Of a stretch of 32,853 nt of DNA, positions 7,287 to 15,791 are shown piece after piece. This DNA is from Proteiniphilum sp. UBA1403. GTDB lineage: Bacteria > Bacteroidota > Bacteroidia > Bacteroidales > Dysgonomonadaceae. A program made the translations under genes and the position numbers. Position 1 is the first letter of the stretch. The number at the start of each line of letters is the position of its first letter. The notes under the pieces are model-generated. The model had not been told where the DNA came from. It did no database searches and saw only the letters and a program-made list of their open reading frames with translations. The stretch is from positions 1 to 32,853 of the forward strand of contig DBQD01000059.1 of the NCBI GenBank assembly GCA_002305715.1. The letters run 5' to 3'.

Positions 7287-8054
7287 TCAGAGAGAGTTGG
7301 TGTATTTGAAAATGCTTTTGCTAAGCATAGAGTAGAGTTCTTCCTTCTCAGGGTCCATGAGCAATGCACGGTGTTTTTCCATGACATTTTCGTCGTTCCG
7401 CACAGCTGGTCCTGTTTGTGCTTCAGAGGGTGTCATTGTTGTAATCTTTGAAGCAGTCTCGTTAATAAGAGGTATAAGTATTTCGAAAGGAATATCCTCT
7501 TTGTTGATTATCTCAGCTGCCAAAGTATACATATGATTTACGAAGTTGCAAGCGTAGACTGCAGCCAAGTGTAGAAAGCGACGCTTTTCGCTTGAGAGGA
7601 GTTGTATCTTACCCGAGACAGTCGCTGCAAACTCCTCAAGTTGATGTGAAGTAGCGGCATTACTTCCTTCTACAAAAATGGGAATAGCATCAAAAACGAT
7701 CTTTCGCTTTTTACTGAAGGTCTGCAGAGGATACAGAACTCCATAATTAACATGATGTTCAGCAAAGATATTCATTGGTAGACTTCCGGCAGTATGTACC
7801 CAAAGTCCCTCTGTTTGTGGCATCTGTTCAATTACATCAGGTAGGGCATCATCCTTTACCGAAAAGAGATATAACTCTGCTGTAGGATTGATTTGAGAGA
7901 GATCATTTATCGGTGCTGCTCCAATTCTATTGGCCAGTATTATGGCATTTTCTAAGGTCCTACTATATACCTGCAGAACTTCGTGATGTGCTGCATAACA
8001 TGCTTCAGCAAGATGTGTTGCCAAGTTTCCGGCACCAATAAATACTATTCTCAT
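7287..8054 (-). CDS. DUF2520 Rossmann-fold oxidoreductase-like protein
   Basis: This 255-residue cytoplasmic protein starts with a dinucleotide-binding strand-loop-helix, VFIGAGNLATHLAEA (4-18), like the F420-dependent NADP oxidoreductase and ProC families. The C-terminal half (about 125-250) is the helical DUF2520 domain, with FLHLAAVYACNFVNHMYTLA around 165-184. The pairing of an NAD(P)-binding domain with DUF2520 is a known conserved family of undetermined substrate. It ends the metF-holB-ricT-gldH run, starting 18 bases after the gldH-like stop. The gene has no obvious U-tract terminator after its TGA (7289-7287). The reaction is unknown. Confidence 0.82.
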   Translation of the reverse strand: MRIVFIGAGNLATHLAEACYAAHHEVLQVYSRTLENAIILANRIGAAPINDLSQINPTAELYLFSVKDDALPDVIEQMPQTEGLWVHTAGSLPMNIFAEHHVNYGVLYPLQTFSKKRKIVFDAIPIFVEGSNAATSHQLEEFAATVSGKIQLLSSEKRRFLHLAAVYACNFVNHMYTLAAEIINKEDIPFEILIPLINETASKITTMTPSEAQTGPAVRNDENVMEKHRALLMDPEKEELYSMLSKSIFKYTNSL

Positions 8055-8072
8055 CGCTTCTTATTCACTTTA

Positions 8073-8576
8073 TTATCTTCTCCCTCTATTGTGTTTGTCA
8101 CTAACTTCCAGCTTCAATCCCATTTTTTCAATGCCATGAAGTGGATTATCATCCATAATATGCTTCAGTTGTATTACGTAATGGTATGTGGTGTCTAGTG
8201 GCACCGACAAATAGAGAGGTAATGAGAGTTGATAAAGGCCACCAACACCGTCACCAAGCCAGCGACCGAAATCGTCGGCAAGAAAATAATGCACCTTCTC
8301 ATATTGCAGCGTTGTATCGGTTAGATTATGTGCCACTTGCATCCAGATATCACGATATGGATATCGTCCATTCGAAGTGATCTCAATTGAGAGATCGTAT
8401 GGTACTCCTAGATTTAGAGCAGTGGCATCTATTTTGAATTGGATGACACTATCGCTATACCACCGGCCTCTGTCTATGTGTCGATACTGGTAAAAAACGC
8501 CCTCATTATTGCAGGAAACAAGAAATAAAATAAATAGGAATATAAATAAGAAACGTGTGTTATCCCTGACTTTCAT
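8073..8576 (-). CDS. gldH: GldH-like gliding motility lipoprotein
   Basis: With ATG at 8576 this is a 167-residue lipoprotein with a type II signal. A hydrophobic stretch (FLFIFLFILFLVS) ends in the lipobox LVSC, so the mature protein starts at Cys about residue 22. The mature part is an all-beta domain with NGRYPYRDIWMQV and FGRWLGDGVGGLYQL segments typical of the GldH family. GldH was named for gliding in Flavobacterium but is also found in non-gliding Bacteroidales, where its role is unclear. The start was chosen because upstream in-frame sequence lacks signal-peptide character and belongs to the tail of the ricT-like gene. The two genes overlap by 17 bases, which suggests translational coupling. 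Confidence 0.8.
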   Translation of the reverse strand: MKVRDNTRFLFIFLFILFLVSCNNEGVFYQYRHIDRGRWYSDSVIQFKIDATALNLGVPYDLSIEITSNGRYPYRDIWMQVAHNLTDTTLQYEKVHYFLADDFGRWLGDGVGGLYQLSLPLYLSVPLDTTYHYVIQLKHIMDDNPLHGIEKMGLKLEVSDKHNRGRR

Positions 8577-9789
8577 TCCCTTTACCTGATGGTCTTTGAT
8601 TGCGTTTATTTTTGTTACCTGATGATTGAGCGGGGCGCTTTCTGCGATTTTTTTTCTTTTTATTATTATTTTTGCTGTCGTCATCGAAACGGGTGATGCT
8701 TTGATCCTCCAATATATCTCCTCCGGTAAACGTATGTCCGTTCCTGTTTACCTCTTCCTTTTCGGCGGTTAATTTGAGTGGCTTTTGTCCTTTCTTATTT
8801 AAAGCAATAATCTCGAACACACGCTCCTTGGGAATTGTAACAAGGTTACTTGCATTAAATTTATCAGTTGAGTAAGTCATCTGACCAGAAAAAATATCCG
8901 TCTTGAAATGGTAGTAACTTGAGTCTTTGGTCTCCAATACAATCTCTCGAGATGGCAATCCACGTTGAGCCTCCACATAAGCATCCACTTCATAATTGAG
9001 GCAACACTTCAATTTACCACATTGCCCAGCTAGTTTTTGAGGATTAATGGAAATGTCTTGGTATCGTGCTGCTGTTGTTGAGACAGATACAAAACTCGGC
9101 ATCCAGCTACTACAACACATTTCACGACCACATGGACCAATACCGCCAATTCGACCTGCTTCTTGGCGAGCCCCGATTTGTTTCATTTCTATCTTCACTC
9201 TGAACTCGCTCGCTAGTACCTTTATGAGCTCTCGAAAGTCGACTCTCTCATCGGCAATATAGTAGAAGATTGCTTTGTTGCCATCACCCTGGTACTCAAC
9301 GTCGCCAATTTTCATTTGCAATCCCAATTCTTCTGCAATCTGGCGAGATCGAATCATGGTAGGCTGCTCCTTAGCTTTGGCCTGTTCATATTTTTCCAAG
9401 TCAGCAGGGCGTGCAATGCGATAAACCCGTTTAAGACCTCCATTGGCATCTTCACGGAAGTTATACTTCTTCATCTGCAACTCCACCAATTTACCAGTAA
9501 GAGTCACCTTGCCAATATCATGGCCAGGCATGGACTCAACCGCAACAAGGTCGCCCAGCTGCAAATCAAGGTTGTTGCTATTGATGTAATAGCCCTTACG
9601 GGTATTTTTAAACTGCACCTCCACCATCTTCGAAAGATTCTGAAACTCCGGAAAGTCGTGTAACCAGTCGTAGATATGAAGTTTGTTATTATGAGGAGTG
9701 CAGCCTTTGCAACTTTTGGTATTTCGTACAGTCACCGTCTTCAGTGGGACGATATCCGCCATTTTATCCGATAAAATTTCTTTGTCCAT
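8560..9789 (-). CDS. ricT: RicT/YaaT-like PSP1-domain protein
   Basis: This 409-residue cytoplasmic protein belongs to the PSP1 C-terminal family. In Bacillus subtilis its homologue YaaT (RicT) joins a Ric complex that carries Fe-S clusters and affects RNA maturation. The conserved core is at about 60-300. It contains the Cys-rich signatures GPCGREMCCSSW (near 217-228) and CGKLKCCLNYE (near 256-266), and the N-terminus adds a CxxC at Cys 27 and 30. The last 50 residues are a Lys/Arg/Asn/Gln-rich, probably disordered tail (KNNNKKKKNRRKR). It lies 78 bases after holB and overlaps gldH by 17 bases. The full Ric complex is not visible here, so function by analogy is uncertain. Confidence 0.85.
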   Translation of the reverse strand: MDKEILSDKMADIVPLKTVTVRNTKSCKGCTPHNNKLHIYDWLHDFPEFQNLSKMVEVQFKNTRKGYYINSNNLDLQLGDLVAVESMPGHDIGKVTLTGKLVELQMKKYNFREDANGGLKRVYRIARPADLEKYEQAKAKEQPTMIRSRQIAEELGLQMKIGDVEYQGDGNKAIFYYIADERVDFRELIKVLASEFRVKIEMKQIGARQEAGRIGGIGPCGREMCCSSWMPSFVSVSTTAARYQDISINPQKLAGQCGKLKCCLNYEVDAYVEAQRGLPSREIVLETKDSSYYHFKTDIFSGQMTYSTDKFNASNLVTIPKERVFEIIALNKKGQKPLKLTAEKEEVNRNGHTFTGGDILEDQSITRFDDDSKNNNKKKKNRRKRPAQSSGNKNKRNQRPSGKGNESQG

Positions 9790-9867
9790 ATATATTTAAT
9801 CGCTTTCGATGAACGACATGCGTGACTTTTTGATGATTATAAAAAATAGAACCTGCAATTTACAAAA

Positions 9868-10977
9868 TTATTTTCTGAAAAATAGGGTTACTTTTAAACA
9901 AAGATCGAGGAATATAATTCGGGCATTACCATTTTGTTCTATTTGTCGGTGTGCTAACGTAAACTCCTCAACAAAAGCTTCAATGTTTCGCTCATTGATG
10001 TATGGAGAAAAGCGTTCACCGAACTTTCTCTCCTCTTCATTCAAATAAACAAGAGTTGGCTCGTGAAGGTTGTTCACAAAATACTCTCGAAACATACGCA
10101 AGGCATACAGTAAAAAACTCTTCTGCATCTCCCGACCAATACCTGCCAGTTCAGTTGCGGTTTCCTTAATTGATTTAATATTGCCCGATACCGACGATCG
10201 CATCATTCTTACGAAAACATCAAAGAAATATTGCATTTCCTCTGATGAGCTTATCAGTTCAATTGCTTTGGTGAAACTTCCACGGGCAAGGTGCGCATAA
10301 GTTGCTACTTCAGTTTGCGTTAGTCCAAATTGCAGCTGTAGAGCAGCCTGCATCTCTTGGTGTTCAATTGAACGAATGTGGAGAGGTTGGCAACGCGACC
10401 AAATAGTCTGCAGTACATTCTCTGGGTCTTCCGACACAAGCAGGAATACCGTATTTGCAGGAGGTTCCTCTATCATTTTAAGGAGTTTATTGGCACAGGC
10501 AACGTTCATCTTCTCGGGCAACCACACAATCATCACCTTATATGGAGCTTCATAGACCTTGAGGTTCAACTTCCGAATAATTTCATCACTCTCTTTGGCG
10601 TAGATGATTCCCTGAGCGTTCTCCGCTTTTATGTAACCAAGCCATCGGTTAAGATTGAAGTAATGGTACTGCGACAGAAATTCACGCCACTGAGGCAAGT
10701 ACTCATCACTCACCTTCGACTTTATCACAGGGAAAACAAAATGCAAGTCAGGATGTGCCAACTTATTGAATTTTTGGCATGAAGGGCATTCACCACAAGC
10801 ATCCTCTGTACCTGGGTGAGCACAATTAAGATAGCGTGCATATGCAATGGCAAGAGGAAGCTTCCCCACCCCTTCCGGACCGTAAAAGATGCGAGCATGT
10901 GGAACAAGCCCCTGTTGTACAGAATGGATGAGATGTTTTTTTACATCGTGTAGCCCTATGACATCTCTAAAATACAT
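9868..10977 (-). CDS. holB: DNA polymerase III delta' subunit
   Basis: This is a clamp-loader subunit of the replicative DNA polymerase. The 369-residue protein has the AAA+ fold with YGPEGVGKLPLA (32-43). This is a degenerate Walker A lacking the Ser/Thr after Lys, as expected for the non-hydrolysing delta' subunit. A zinc-binding module follows, with Cys 52, 61, 64 and 67 (CGECPSC), and then MIEEPPANTVFLLVSE and TIWSRCQ (sensor 1 / SRC-like motif). The start is ATG at 10977, which shares its A with the metF stop (TGATG), so the two are translationally coupled. A TTG one codon earlier is also in frame. Confidence 0.93.
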   Translation of the reverse strand: MYFRDVIGLHDVKKHLIHSVQQGLVPHARIFYGPEGVGKLPLAIAYARYLNCAHPGTEDACGECPSCQKFNKLAHPDLHFVFPVIKSKVSDEYLPQWREFLSQYHYFNLNRWLGYIKAENAQGIIYAKESDEIIRKLNLKVYEAPYKVMIVWLPEKMNVACANKLLKMIEEPPANTVFLLVSEDPENVLQTIWSRCQPLHIRSIEHQEMQAALQLQFGLTQTEVATYAHLARGSFTKAIELISSSEEMQYFFDVFVRMMRSSVSGNIKSIKETATELAGIGREMQKSFLLYALRMFREYFVNNLHEPTLVYLNEEERKFGERFSPYINERNIEAFVEEFTLAHRQIEQNGNARIIFLDLCLKVTLFFRK

Positions 10978-11927
10978 CAATAAACAGCACTTGCTACTTT
11001 GTATACACTCTCAGTTGCCATTAACGCATAAAAATGAATGCCTGGGACATTGTGATTCATCAGGTCCTTGCATTGAGCAATACACCATTCTACACCCACC
11101 GCTTTGGCCTCCTCATCGTTCTTACAGCTGCGCAATTCCTTCTCCAGGTCGGTAGGAATATCTGAACGGAACACCTTTGGTAAAACAGTGAGTTGGTTCT
11201 TCAAATGGATAGGTTTGATACCTGGGATAATGGGAACCGTGATACCAGCTTCACGGCATCGATCTACAAAAGCATAGTACTTGCTATTATCGAAGAACAT
11301 CTGTGTAACCAGATATTCAGCACCCTGATCAACTTTCATTTTAGTATAGTAGAGCTCCGACTCCATGTTGGGAGACTCTTCATGTTTTTCAGGGTAGCAT
11401 GCCATTCCGTATGAGAATGGCACATCGGGCGGAGTGAAAGTGGTTCCATCGAAAGCAATGCCCTTATTGAAGTTGTTCACTTGCTCCTGTAAGCCGGTGG
11501 CATGTAAGTGTGAGTCCATTTTCAACTGATCGGCATCGAGCTTTCGGGTATCCCCTCGCAGCAACAGCAGGTCTGTTACACCAAGGAAAGAGAGATCTAT
11601 CAGTGCATACTCGGTTTCCTCCTTTGAGAATCCCCTTGAAATGATGTGAGGCACAGCTTTAATGCCATATTTGTTTTGGATAGCAGCCGCAATAGCAACT
11701 GATCCGGGACGCTTACGTATATGTATCTTTCTATAGACACCCTGTTCATCTTCTTTGTATTCGTTCTCGCTATGGTGCGTAGTTATATTGATGAATCTGG
11801 GGTCAAATTCCTTCAATCTATCTATCGTATTGAATATTTGCTGAATACTATTCCCCTTTAATGGAGGAAGCAGTTCAAACGAGAAAGCCGTTTTTCCCGT
11901 TTGGTTGAAAAATTCCGATACTTTCAT
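10977..11927 (-). CDS. metF: Methylenetetrahydrofolate reductase
   Basis: This flavoprotein reduces 5,10-methylene-THF to 5-methyl-THF for methionine synthesis. The 316-residue TIM barrel shows the family landmarks: FSFELLPPLKG (16-26), DPRFINITTHHSENEY (42-57), GVTDLLLLRGD (115-125), ADYLVTQMFFDN-type segment near 205-216 and VPIIPGIKP near 237-245. Length is normal. It heads the metF-holB-ricT-gldH-DUF2520 run and overlaps holB by one base. A long leader of about 100 bases and a CRP/FNR-like dyad lie upstream; no methionine- or SAM-riboswitch pattern was recognisable in the leader. Confidence 0.95.
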   Translation of the reverse strand: MKVSEFFNQTGKTAFSFELLPPLKGNSIQQIFNTIDRLKEFDPRFINITTHHSENEYKEDEQGVYRKIHIRKRPGSVAIAAAIQNKYGIKAVPHIISRGFSKEETEYALIDLSFLGVTDLLLLRGDTRKLDADQLKMDSHLHATGLQEQVNNFNKGIAFDGTTFTPPDVPFSYGMACYPEKHEESPNMESELYYTKMKVDQGAEYLVTQMFFDNSKYYAFVDRCREAGITVPIIPGIKPIHLKNQLTVLPKVFRSDIPTDLEKELRSCKNDEEAKAVGVEWCIAQCKDLMNHNVPGIHFYALMATESVYKVASAVY

Positions 11928-12031
11928 CTGTTTGCCATCTTCGATTTAACTATTCAACCTAAACTTGCACAGGTGGTGTCGTGAAAGAGTGTTGCGGAGT
12001 CTTCATATCCGAACAAACACCATTATAGGGA

Positions 12032-12039
12032 CAAATATA
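12032..12039 (-). promoter_or_regulatory. Predicted -7 element of the metF operon
   Basis: TATATTTG on the minus strand matches TAnnTTTG exactly, about 105 bases before the metF ATG. No TTG is seen at the -33 position; instead that region is occupied by the dyad at 12051-12066. Confidence 0.55.
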
Positions 12040-12050
12040 CAGGAATATAT

Positions 12051-12066
12051 TGTGATCTATATCACT
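12051..12066. promoter_or_regulatory. CRP/FNR-like dyad upstream of metF
   Basis: TGTGA-TCTATA-TCACT matches the CRP-type consensus TGTGA-N6-TCACA at 9 of 10 fixed positions. It lies just after the rseP stop and, relative to the predicted metF -7 box, covers the -33 region. Binding could replace a missing -33 box (activation) or block polymerase (repression). No CRP/FNR gene is in the window, so the regulator is unidentified. Confidence 0.45.
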
Positions 12067-12069
12067 TGA

Positions 12070-13392
12070 TTACTTAAATATTGCCCGTATCACATCCATA
12101 CCATTCGCATATAGAACAAGACCCAGCAAGAGGACCATGCCGGCTATTTGTGCATATTCCATAAATTTCTCATTGGGCTTACGTCTTACAATCACCTCAT
12201 AAATAAGGAACATAACATGCCCTCCATCAAGCGCCGGAATAGGAAGTATGTTCATGAAAGCAAGAATAACCGATAGAAAGGCTGTCATCATCCAAAACGA
12301 CTCCCAGTCCCATTGAGCCGGGAACAGGTTTCCAATAGCGCCAAATCCGCCAAGAGAAGATGCTCCCTCCTTGGTGAATACATATTTGAACTGGGCTACA
12401 TAATCTTTCAGTGTTTGAACACCCATACGAATACCAGCTGGAAACGACTCCAAGAAGCCATATGTTTTTGTTACTGTTTGGTAAACCTGAGCAGGCCCCA
12501 TCGCATAGAACCCCAATGTCCCTACAGAGTCAACAGCTACTTCGGTAGTATATAATACACCATTACGGTAATAATCGAGCAAGACCTCACTGTTGATGTT
12601 GGAACTAAGTAAAGTACGCAATTCCCCAAACACAGTTATGGGAGTGCCGTTAAGTCCCACAATGCTGTCTCCCTTCATCAATCCCGCTTTTTGAGCAGCA
12701 CTCCCTTCCGCAGTAGCATATACAACAGGTGGTACACGGTAGTTCGCAAACCCCTCTTTATCAGCCAGTAGACTCTGCATCAACGACTGAGGTATTGCAA
12801 GTTGCATCTCCTCTCCGTTCCGCAGCACTGTTACCGTTTGGGCACTGGCCACATCGAGCAAGGTACGCACTCCGAAACGTTCCAGTTCTTTATCGTCGGC
12901 TCTCAACAGAATATCACCATCTCTGAAGCCGGCATTTTTTGCAGCCTGGCTAAACTCCATTCCCTGCGTAACGTTCTTCAGGGGGAGATAGGTATCATTC
13001 CAGGTAAAGAGCACCATGGAGTAGATAAAAAAAGCCAGCAACAGGTTAAAGAGCACACCAGCAACCATTACAAACAATCTTTGCCAAGCTGGTTTCGATC
13101 GGAATTCCCATGGTTGAGCCGGCTGGGCCAACTGCTCTTTATCCATCGATTCATCGATCATGCCGGAAATCTTCACGTAGCCCCCAAGAGGAAGCCATCC
13201 AATTCCGTATTCAGTCTCACTGTTCTTGGGTTTATACCGAAAAAGGGCAAACCAAGGATCGAAAAAAAGATAAAACTTCTCTACCCTGATCCCAAACATA
13301 CGGGAAAAAATATAGTGCCCAAATTCGTGTACCACTACTAGGATCGATAAACTGAGAATGAGCTGAAGCGCCTTAATTAAAAATATCTCCAT
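12070..13392 (-). CDS. rseP: RseP/site-2 intramembrane zinc metalloprotease
   Basis: This inner-membrane protease cleaves transmembrane substrates such as anti-sigma factors. The 440-residue protein has the zinc motif HEFGH at residues 22-26 inside the first membrane helix. It has two PDZ-like regions (about 130-215 and 220-305, the second with AQKAGLMKGDSIVGLNG) and the third zinc ligand region NILPIPALDGGHV near 385-397. C-terminal helices end in ANGMDVIRAIFK. Length and topology are standard for the family. It is downstream of dxr, a common Bacteroidota arrangement. An AT-rich hairpin sits between the two genes, and no clear promoter was seen for rseP alone. Confidence 0.95.
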   Translation of the reverse strand: MEIFLIKALQLILSLSILVVVHEFGHYIFSRMFGIRVEKFYLFFDPWFALFRYKPKNSETEYGIGWLPLGGYVKISGMIDESMDKEQLAQPAQPWEFRSKPAWQRLFVMVAGVLFNLLLAFFIYSMVLFTWNDTYLPLKNVTQGMEFSQAAKNAGFRDGDILLRADDKELERFGVRTLLDVASAQTVTVLRNGEEMQLAIPQSLMQSLLADKEGFANYRVPPVVYATAEGSAAQKAGLMKGDSIVGLNGTPITVFGELRTLLSSNINSEVLLDYYRNGVLYTTEVAVDSVGTLGFYAMGPAQVYQTVTKTYGFLESFPAGIRMGVQTLKDYVAQFKYVFTKEGASSLGGFGAIGNLFPAQWDWESFWMMTAFLSVILAFMNILPIPALDGGHVMFLIYEVIVRRKPNEKFMEYAQIAGMVLLLGLVLYANGMDVIRAIFK

Positions 13393-13451
13393 TATATGAT
13401 ATTACTAGTTTACGTATTTTGATTTAACTCTCTATGTATATTTCTTTCTGT

Positions 13452-13484
13452 TACTATCAAAATTAATTCAAAACATTGATAGTA
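13452..13484. repeat. Inverted repeat between dxr and rseP
   Basis: TACTATCAA (13452-13460) and TTGATAGTA (13476-13484) are perfect 9-base complements around 15 bases. It lies 8 bases past the dxr stop. No T-run follows on the minus strand, so it looks like an intercistronic RNA hairpin or an operator dyad rather than a classical terminator. Confidence 0.6.
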
Positions 13485-13491
13485 TTCAAAT

Positions 13492-14670
13492 TCAACTATT
13501 GATAATTGAGCCTTCATATTGGGCTTCCATCATTTCCCTAACTTCACGATCGCTTTGCAAATAATCGTCGAGAGTAGGCTCCTGCACAAAGGTTGCTTGC
13601 TGCATAGCTTGTTTAATGAGGCTACTCATCTTACGAAATCCGATACGCTCCTGTAGAAAGAGTGATACTGCCACCTCATTAGCTGCGTTAAGGATACATG
13701 GCATATTACCTCCAGTATAAATTGCTTCGTACGCAAAACCCAAGTTCGGAAAACGATCAGTATCTGGTTTCTCAAAGGTGAGCTCTGCCAATTCAACAAA
13801 ATTAAGTGGTTTGCCACCCAATGCGAGTCGCTGAGGATAGGAGAATGCATATTGTATGGGAATGCGCATATCAGGCTGTCCCAATTGCGCCATGATAGAA
13901 CCATCCTTGAACTGCACCATGGAGTGAATGATGGACTGAGGGTGAACCAGCACTTCTATCTGATCGGGAGTTACATCAAAGAGCCACTTGGCCTCAATCA
14001 TTTCAAAACCTTTGTTCATGAGGGTAGAGGAATCGACGGTCACTTTAGCACCCATACTCCAGTTGGGATGTGCCAATGCTTGTGTCTTTGTCACTTGTTC
14101 CAACTCCTCTTTTTTATATTTCCTGAAGGGCCCTCCAGAGGCGGTTAGCAGAATCTTATCAATTTCATTGTCCCCCTCACCATTTAAACATTGAAAGATG
14201 GCAGAGTGCTCTGAATCGACCGGCAGGATGGCAGCGCGGTGTTTCATAGCCAATTCGCTAATCAACTCCCCTGCAACAACCAGTGTTTCTTTATTTGCCA
14301 ATGCTATAGCCTTACCTGCCTTGATTGCGTTGATGGTAGGTTTCAATCCACAAAAGCCCACCATTGCGGTGAGCACCATGTCTATTGCGTCATCCTTCAC
14401 TACCTCCTCTATGGCACTACTACCCTGCCACACCTTAATAGAAAGGTCACTCAAAGCATCTTTCAGTCGGTTATAGTGCGACTCGTTTGCAATCACCACT
14501 ATCTCAGGGAGAAAAGCACGAGCCTGTTGAATAAGCAGCTCAACCTGGTTATTGGCAACTAACGCATAGGCAGTAAACCTGTCGGGATGCCGAGCAATGA
14601 CGTCCAGAGCCTGCGTTCCAATTGAACCGGTTGAACCCAGTATAGCGATGTTTCTTTTTTTTACTTCCAT
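13492..14670 (-). CDS. dxr: 1-deoxy-D-xylulose 5-phosphate reductoisomerase
   Basis: This is the second enzyme of the non-mevalonate isoprenoid pathway: it converts DXP to 2-C-methyl-erythritol 4-phosphate using NADPH. The 392-residue protein carries the NADPH motif GSTGSIG (12-18), ANKETLVVAGE (125-135) and the metal-binding DSE in LPVDSEHSAIFQ (Asp 152, Glu 154). It also has the flexible-loop region with NPSWSMG-like sequence and the NKGFEMIEA segment. Everything needed for activity is present. It starts 78 bases after the ABC ATPase and has its own -7 promoter match. Confidence 0.96.
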   Translation of the reverse strand: MEVKKRNIAILGSTGSIGTQALDVIARHPDRFTAYALVANNQVELLIQQARAFLPEIVVIANESHYNRLKDALSDLSIKVWQGSSAIEEVVKDDAIDMVLTAMVGFCGLKPTINAIKAGKAIALANKETLVVAGELISELAMKHRAAILPVDSEHSAIFQCLNGEGDNEIDKILLTASGGPFRKYKKEELEQVTKTQALAHPNWSMGAKVTVDSSTLMNKGFEMIEAKWLFDVTPDQIEVLVHPQSIIHSMVQFKDGSIMAQLGQPDMRIPIQYAFSYPQRLALGGKPLNFVELAELTFEKPDTDRFPNLGFAYEAIYTGGNMPCILNAANEVAVSLFLQERIGFRKMSSLIKQAMQQATFVQEPTLDDYLQSDREVREMMEAQYEGSIINS

Positions 14671-14698
14671 TCCGAAAACGGATTACCCATAAGGCTTG

Positions 14699-14706
14699 CA
14701 AAGATA
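14699..14706 (-). promoter_or_regulatory. Predicted -7 element of the dxr promoter
   Basis: TATCTTTG on the minus strand matches TAnnTTTG exactly and lies 28 bases before the dxr ATG. It separates dxr-rseP as a possible transcription unit of their own. No -33 TTG at proper spacing was seen. Confidence 0.5.
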
Positions 14707-14748
14707 ATAAAAATACGAGTTCTTCGGGAATTGCCAATCCCCTTATTG

Positions 14749-15756
14749 TTATTCAGCCATGACAGTCTGAATTTGTTGGATTGCCTCATCAATGCTGTAG
14801 GTTATCACATTTTTACCTTCGTGTGACACTACCCAATGTTGATTCACCTCATCTACAGTTAACACAATTGGTGCCTCCTGAATGATTCTAAAGCCTCTTC
14901 GTGTAAGCGCCTTGGTTGTCCAACGCGCCATAAGGCTATCAGGATACTGCACTCTTGTAGAGATTGTTTTATTAAGCATTTTCTGTACAACAAAGCTTCC
15001 ATACTCTTTATCAAATTCATAGGAAGGATGTTGAAAGACTCTGTCGAAGATACCTTTGAGCACCAAATCTTCCGGTGCCCCCACAGTGACCCCTTTTTCT
15101 TTCTCCATGAGCCACAACTTATCGGCAACCTGTATAGCTGTCTCCAGCTCATGGGTCGATAAAAAGATGGTTTTGCCTGTTTCCCTCGCAAGCTTTTGCA
15201 ACAGCAACATAATGTTAATACGGTTGGGAAGATCCAGATGTGAGGTAGGCTCATCGAGTAGAATTATGGCCGTATCTTGCGCCAGTGCGCGGGCAATGAA
15301 TACTCGTTGTCGCTCTCCATCAGATAGTTCATGGATATTACGATGGGCAAAACCTTCAAGATAGGTCATTTCCATTGCATCATGGATGATACGTTCATCC
15401 TCCTTGGTAAGACTACCAAGCCATCCGGTGTAGGGATCCCGACCTATTGCGATAAGCTCCTGCACTGTGAATGATGCAACGGGTTGTTGCTCAGTAAGGA
15501 CCACAGAAAGCAACTTAGCCCTCCTTTTGGGGGATATCTCCTGCAGGTTCTCCCCATTCAGCTGTATGCTCCCTTGCAAGAGAGGCTGAAGACAGGCTAT
15601 GGATCGCAACAGGGTTGATTTTCCACATCCATTTTTGCCAATCAATGCAATCAGTTCACCCTCAGCAGCAGAGAGAGAGAGGTTGGACTGCACAATCTTT
15701 GTCCCCCCGCTGGTTGGATAACCTATACTAACATGTGAAAGTTTGAGAAAAGGCAT
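14749..15756 (-). CDS. ABC transporter ATPase (FecE/BtuD-like) with C-terminal extension
   Basis: This is the ATP-binding subunit of an importer of the iron-siderophore/cobalamin type. It has Walker A GKNGCGKS (40-47), Q-loop QQ (90-91), signature LSDGERQ (144-150), Walker B IILLDEP (164-170) and H-loop His 202. The ATPase domain ends near residue 245. About 90 further residues form an extra domain of unknown role (RRGFRIIQEAPIVLTV region), as seen in some Bacteroidota homologues. No permease or binding protein is adjacent; it sits alone between rimM (36 bases upstream) and dxr. The TonB receptor in the window could be part of the same uptake route, but it is about 13 kb away. Confidence 0.88.
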   Translation of the reverse strand: MPFLKLSHVSIGYPTSGGTKIVQSNLSLSAAEGELIALIGKNGCGKSTLLRSIACLQPLLQGSIQLNGENLQEISPKRRAKLLSVVLTEQQPVASFTVQELIAIGRDPYTGWLGSLTKEDERIIHDAMEMTYLEGFAHRNIHELSDGERQRVFIARALAQDTAIILLDEPTSHLDLPNRINIMLLLQKLARETGKTIFLSTHELETAIQVADKLWLMEKEKGVTVGAPEDLVLKGIFDRVFQHPSYEFDKEYGSFVVQKMLNKTISTRVQYPDSLMARWTTKALTRRGFRIIQEAPIVLTVDEVNQHWVVSHEGKNVITYSIDEAIQQIQTVMAE

Positions 15757-15791
15757 TCTGTATCTGTGATTCGGGAGACTTTTTACTTGTC

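Noticed and set aside
8577..8684. Longer start for the GldH-like protein
   Set aside because: It would put 36 polar residues in front of a clear lipoprotein signal peptide.
11928..12031. SAM or folate riboswitch in the metF leader
   Set aside because: The 100-base leader has only short imperfect stems and none of the conserved cores of SAM-I, SAM-II or THF riboswitches that I could recognise.
12802..13341. A 179-codon plus-strand frame opposite rseP
   Set aside because: It is the antisense shadow of a well-supported protease gene.
14859..15254. A 131-codon frame within the ABC ATPase gene
   Set aside because: It is on the same strand in another frame of a gene with complete ATPase motifs, and has no features of its own.
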